From Lindgomyces ingoldianus (lineage: Eukaryota > Ascomycota > Dothideomycetes > Pleosporales > Lindgomycetaceae): a stretch of 64,000 nt of DNA. The stretch covers positions 837,610-901,609 of the forward strand of contig NW_022985185.1 of the NCBI RefSeq assembly GCF_010093535.1. Reading direction: 5' to 3'. The number at the start of each line of letters is the position of its first letter. Position 1 is the stretch's first letter. Below the pieces are notes generated by a model. The model made no database searches. It had not been told where the DNA came from and worked only from the letters and a program-made list of their open reading frames with translations. Below are positions 59,443 through 64,000 of this stretch, one piece after another. The translations under genes and the position numbers were made by a program.

Positions 59443-60026
59443 CTCTGTTGTAAACTGTATGTAGACTAGAATGTAGTTATCTTTACATATGTGCATATTT
59501 CCTTTCCACGTCGAGTTATTTCTTAATAGAAGACATTAATATAAACACCTTAATACTAGTGACCTCGCATGACCTTTGACTTTAGAATTTGTTAGACGTA
59601 GTGAGCTAAGGCAATCCACTATAAAGACGTCAATTATCTTCTTATCCTGCTTCTGCATTAACGTGCGGAAAATCCTAATCCTCTTCGTGCTCCTGCCCCT
59701 TTCTGCTAAGCAATTGTTGAAAACTCTACCTAGACGTGGCTAAATTATGTATTCTTCATCCTCTAGCTTTAACTTAACTGGATCTTAGCGTCCTCAGCAG
59801 AAAGACATGGGCGTTTCTAACCAATAATAGTTGGTAAAGCGTTTCGTTTAACGCCTTAATTCCTAGAACTTTAAGCCTCAACTGCGCATAATTGACGTCA
59901 GGGTATCTACGGACAATTTGCAAGGACTTATACCTTGTTGCGGAGTAAGGATTTCGTACGCGTACCTTCTAGCGTGAGGGAGACAACGCTGGCCTGAGTT
60001 TCCTATTTCTAAAATGTGTTGTGGAC
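59443..60026. other. Intergenic, nothing recognised
   Basis: Moderate GC, no long frame, no repeat seen. It lies between two fragments of nonself-recognition-type genes. Confidence 0.5.
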
Positions 60027-60227
60027 AACCTAGCGAATCTAGAGAAGTATGAGGCAGCTAAAGAGATGCACCAACAACTGCGAGAGGCGCGAGAGAAAGT
60101 CTAAGGAAAAGAGCACTGTCACACGTTGCTAAGTTTAGGGCGTCTAGCGGACCTTTTCTATAGACAGCAGCGGTACGAAGCCGCTTTGACATTGTATGAA
60201 AGAACCAGCGTAACCAATCAGAAGTAA
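60027..60227 (+). pseudogene. TPR (kinesin-light-chain-like) repeat fragment
   Basis: One frame reads YEAAKEMHQQLREAREKV, a TAA stop at 60102-60104, then GKEHCHTLLSLGRLADLFYR and QQRYEAALTLYE. This is the 42-residue TPR pattern seen at the C-terminus of fungal NB-ARC/STAND proteins. Only about one and a half repeats remain. It is probably the tail of a lost NLR-like gene; no NTPase part is next to it. Confidence 0.75.
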
Positions 60228-60634
60228 TACAATTCGACTGGGAGTTTTCAACCGCCCTACGACTCAGTTTGTTAGTACGATTATACAATTACTAGAGAAG
60301 CAGAGGGGACTACAAGTTGTAGTTAGTACAAACTAATTTACTATACTTATAATACAATTGCTAAGAATTAGATTATAGTATAATTAGATAGAGCAGATTT
60401 TATGTACTTTACTAACTTACTAAGCTTACTAGCAACTAGCTTATAATAAAGCTAATTCTTTTACAGCTATAGCGCTTAAATTATTACTCTACTAAAAAGA
60501 TTTTTTTTAAAAGTAATAGTTCTTCTGCCTCTAGAGAAAGCTCTCTTAAAGTTGCAACTAGTAGCTAGTATAGAGAGAAAATTAAGGGCTATCTTAAAAA
60601 CAGTAGAGTACTGTAAATAACTAATCTAAAGCTA
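60228..60634. other. Transition into AT-rich, RIP-mutated sequence
   Basis: From about 60306 base composition changes abruptly and TAG/TAA become frequent. The 330-bp stretch up to E5 matches nothing else I could find in the window. It may be the edge of another decayed transposon. Confidence 0.45.
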
Positions 60635-62278
60635 ACGTACTTCACGGGCGAGTTGCTTACACACCTGAGTCGCTTACTTTTGCTAAGACTACACCCTAAC
60701 AAACTCTATTATAGCGTATAACAACCTGCTCTAGCACTATATAGTACAGTATAGCCTAAAATGTTATTTAGATACTACTTCTACTTCTTACTTACATGTT
60801 TATATGTTATGCCTAGTCTAATTACACTATCTACAGCGCCTTTAAAATAGCTTACTTACTTTAGCTTATACTTACTTCTTTACCTTCTTTTTATTACTAT
60901 GCGCTTTAAACTCTTTTAAAGCTATTAAATGTAAGCTTTTTTAAATTATTAAAGTTTTTTTTACCTTAATTTACTTTTTTTTATATAATTTATATTATAT
61001 AGTAGTTTTATTAGCTACTTAAAGCTTAGTAATTTTTTATTATACTAATACTAGCTTATATATAATTATTACTACTTTTTTTTAAAACTTTTTTAAACAC
61101 TTTAACTATTAAAGTTAGTAAACTATTTATATACTTTTAAATTTTTATTTTTATAAGCATTAATTATAACTTAAGTTTTAAAGTATTACTTAAAGTTTAT
61201 AACTACTAAGGCTTATTATATATAAGTAGTAGTAGTAATAAAGTGTGTAACTTTATATTAAAGCCTATTATAACTTATTATAAGTTAAAAAAAACTAATT
61301 TAGTACTTTAAAACTTTTTTTAAATATTACTAAAAGTAATTATAGCATTATAAACTACTTTAAAGCATAGTAAAAACTTTATTTTTATAATATAAGTAAT
61401 TTAGTTATATATAAAGTTTTTAGCTTAGTGCTTATATACTTTTTTTAAAAAAGTAAAATAACTTATATTAAGTAGCTATAAAAAGTATAATAAGTAAAAA
61501 AGTATATAAATATAATAATCTTATTATCTTTATTATATTACTAAAAATAAAGTAAGTTATAGCTTTTATAGCTATTAATAACTAGTAAATAGTAGCTGCT
61601 AATAGTACACTTTTTTATATATATATTAAAGTGCTTTAACTAGTCTAGACTAAGCTAATTAGTAGTCTAGCTGCGCTTAAAGACTATAATAACTTAATTT
61701 TAAAGTAAATTTTTTATACTAGTTTAAAAAGTAATTACTACTTTAAAAAATAATAAAAAGTAAAATAGCATACTTTTTAGTATTAATGCTTTAAATAGCT
61801 GTTGTTTACTTCTAGTTACTTAGCTAGACTACTATTAGCTATTCTTATTTTTTTAAACTTATAATAACTACTCTAGTAAATATTTAGCTTCTTATAAACT
61901 TTATTTTATTAAAGTTATATATATTATTATTTTAGATATTATAGTTAGCTTTAAAAATTTTTATAAAGTTAAACTAGCTTTAAATTACTATAAAAAATTT
62001 ATAAAAAAGCTTTTTTATAGTTATAGTTATACTTAAACTTTACTTTAAGCTTTAAGTAGTGCTTAATAAATATATTAAGCTAGTTTATACTAATATAGCC
62101 TATATTATGCTTAGTATGTAAAAAATTAGCTATATTAGCTATAGCTACTAGCTAGAGAGGAAATTCTTATACATTTAGCTTAAGTATGTGCTAAATAATT
62201 ACTTACTTTTTATTATTATCTAGCTTTTATAAGTTAGCTATATAATTAGCTTAAAAAAGTTATTTAGTGTGTTAGTTA
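60635..62278 (-). mobile_element. Fot1/pogo-like family E, copy E5 (interrupted by Q)
   Basis: It begins ACGTACTTCACGGGCGAG after TA (60633-60634) and is collinear with E4 and E1 until the GTTAGTTA at 62270-62278, where Q starts. The remaining roughly 220 bp including the right TIR must lie beyond Q, outside the window. The interior is heavily RIP-mutated with the transposase on the minus strand. Confidence 0.88.
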
Positions 62279-64000
62279 ACATGGTCCACAAGCGAATGTT
62301 CAACACAAGCAAGTGTTCTGCCCTACTACTAAATTTAACTTTAAAGACTATTAATTTAACAACGCAAAAATATACTATATAAAATAAACTACTATAGGAT
62401 TATTTAATATCCTTGCATGTACAAGAGTTATGCCTAGGCTTATTGCAGCGCTTGCAGCGCTGTGCGCGCGCTGCACTGCTTTTAGTAGTTAACTCCTTCT
62501 AAGGCATTTTACTACCTCCTGCTATACTAGCAAGCTTCTAAGTACTTAACTTAAAGCCCTAATAACTTATTAGAGTTCCTCTTTTTTAAATTTACTTTTT
62601 TTTATGCTGCTTGCGCTTTGTGGCTGCCTTACAGGCTCTCTCTAGGGCAGCTGCTTAATTGCGCTATAGAACAGCAACATAAGCTATTTTAGTAGCGCTC
62701 TTACTTAGCTGCTTTGCTAGATTAAGCATAGCAGAAAGAGATAAATTCTAATGCCTTTAAATTTAATTATATAGTAGAGTTAACTAAGCCTTAACTTTAT
62801 AAAAATTACTAGGTGTTTAAGCCTCCTAGGCAGTATTTAGTAGTAGAGTAGCTAGCTAATTAGGTAGCTGTATATTAAGCTTTAAAAGCACTAGCTCTAG
62901 GTTAAATAGGACTAGTCCTGTAGCTTTAAAGCCTGCGCAGATATTATCTATTGTAATTAAGTAACTAAATGCTGCCTTAAAGGCTAGTAAGAAGGTTAGC
63001 TTATTAATATAGTTAATCTAGTAGTAGATTAACTAGCTAATCTTAGTACTATACGTGCGCTTTAACAGCAAAAAGCAGCTAATGTTAAGCAGCTGTAGAA
63101 TATGTGACGCGTGTGCTGGCATACAGAGCGCTATAATACGCCTCTGCTTACAGAGCTCTAGGAATTTAACAGAGTAATAGCTTTTATAGCTATTAAAAAT
63201 AAGCAGCTGCTATAAGCCTACTAAGCAATTTTTTATGTGTAGATTAAAGTGCTCTAGCTATGTAATTCTATGTTTGTTAGTTGTCTAGCTGTTATTGCTA
63301 ACACTAATAGCCTAGTCCTTTAGTATATCCTTATCTTTATACTAGGCAGATAGGTGATGCTTGCCTTTAAAGATTGCGTACAGAGGTATTGCCCACCTAT
63401 CTGCGTTAATGCCTGCAATAACTGTTACCTATTTACAGTTGCCTAGCTGTATAGCCTTTAGCTAATTACGTCTATCTGTGCCTATAACAACTATTTAGCT
63501 TAATATAACCCTTATCTAAAAGCCTGTCTTGTTAAAATTATATGTGTCCTAATCTATAATGCTGTACTTTAATTATGTAGCCTTTATAAGCTTAAACTAC
63601 TTGCTTATAATTGCTAGATCTTTACATTTTGCTTGTTAGTAATTATATAGTTAGCTAAGGTAGGTTTTAACTGCTAGCGTACGCGTAATAAAGTTAGATA
63701 GCTAGTTAATACCTGCTAGTGGAGCGCTGCGCTTAGTAAGAAGCTTGTTGGCTATCTCTTGTACAGCACCTAGAGTAGGCGCAAATCCTTAGGAATCTAG
63801 ATTAAGTATATACTTAATAATTACCTCCTCTTCTAGCTTTGTGAGCTTCTTGTTGTTAGCTGTACAGTTGCGTTGCATAGTCATCCCTGCGCGTTGTTAG
63901 CAGAGAGCTATTTAATTAACATTATAGAGTGCTGCAGCGCGCCTCTTAGTTAAAGACGTGTCTCTATTAAGAGCTTAAATAGCTAGGTTAATTCTAGCCT
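62279..64000 (-). mobile_element. Fot1/pogo element Q, partial
   Basis: Following TA at 62277-62278 the terminus reads ACATGGTCCACAAGCGAATG, unrelated in sequence to the E and F ends. On the minus strand, around 63565-63330, the transposase is readable through stops: DTYNFNKTGF (usually YNFDETGF), IVVIGTDRRN, AIQLGNC, VTVIAGINADRWAIPLYAIF and GKHHLSA. This is the Fot1/pogo DDE domain, with the first D and E altered to N and K. RIP is milder than in E5. The element continues past 64000. Confidence 0.88.

Noticed and set aside
60058..60288. 76-codon minus-strand frame
   Set aside because: The plus strand of the same segment encodes TPR-like repeats; the minus frame is its shadow.
1..64000. Mitochondrial or centromeric origin of the AT-rich blocks
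   Set aside because: The AT richness is explained by RIP of identifiable nuclear transposons; no mitochondrial genes or tRNAs are seen. Centromere function cannot be judged from sequence alone.

Overview
The window looks like a repeat block of a filamentous ascomycete (Pezizomycotina; species not determinable by eye). About 60 of the 64 kb is transposon. Most of it is very AT-rich, short of CpA and TpG, rich in TpA and full of TAA/TAG stops in what was coding sequence. That is the signature of repeat-induced point mutation (RIP). A 64-bp intron with GT..AG and a CTAAC branch site also fits a filamentous fungus. I saw no tRNA, rRNA or CRISPR array.

The two AT-rich blocks (about 1-50,280 and 60,300-64,000) resolve into a small set of families that I name here by letter. 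A: Ty3/gypsy with a 290-bp LTR (TGTAACG..CGTTACA). C: Ty3/gypsy with a 318-bp LTR (TGTCAC..GTGACA). D: Ty1/copia with a 280-bp LTR. H: chromodomain Ty3/gypsy with a 597-bp LTR. E, F and Q: Fot1/pogo-type DNA transposons with TA target sites. Short LTR units: K, L and a 579-bp TRIM (J). G: a composite, minisatellite-rich insert. Target-site duplications (TSDs) and re-joinable family sequence give the insertion order. Left arm: A1 in C1 in D1 in F2 in Eb in A3 in a pogo transposon, with C2 also in Eb and Ec in F2. Right arm: D2 in A2 in E4 in H in A3. H also took K, L1, E1 (with F1 inside), an LTR-like segment at 27.1-27.6 kb, G (with L2 inside) and the TRIM.

From 50,283 to about 60,300 lies a GC-richer island with mostly dead genes. 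It holds a pogo transposase whose left half is RIP-mutated and right half is not, a broken STAND/NACHT gene, a 42-bp minisatellite, a secreted ADP-ribosyltransferase-like pseudogene split by a 2.2-kb hAT element (8-bp TSD CGAAGATC), one intact small gene of unknown function (57,504-57,959, minus), a C-terminal HET fragment and a TPR fragment. The right end is Fot1/pogo element E5, interrupted by a different pogo family (Q) that runs off the window.

The only host-type gene that looks functional is the one at 57.5-58.0 kb. No pathway or operon-like cooperation is visible. The value of the window is as a datable record of transposon nesting, RIP and gene decay.
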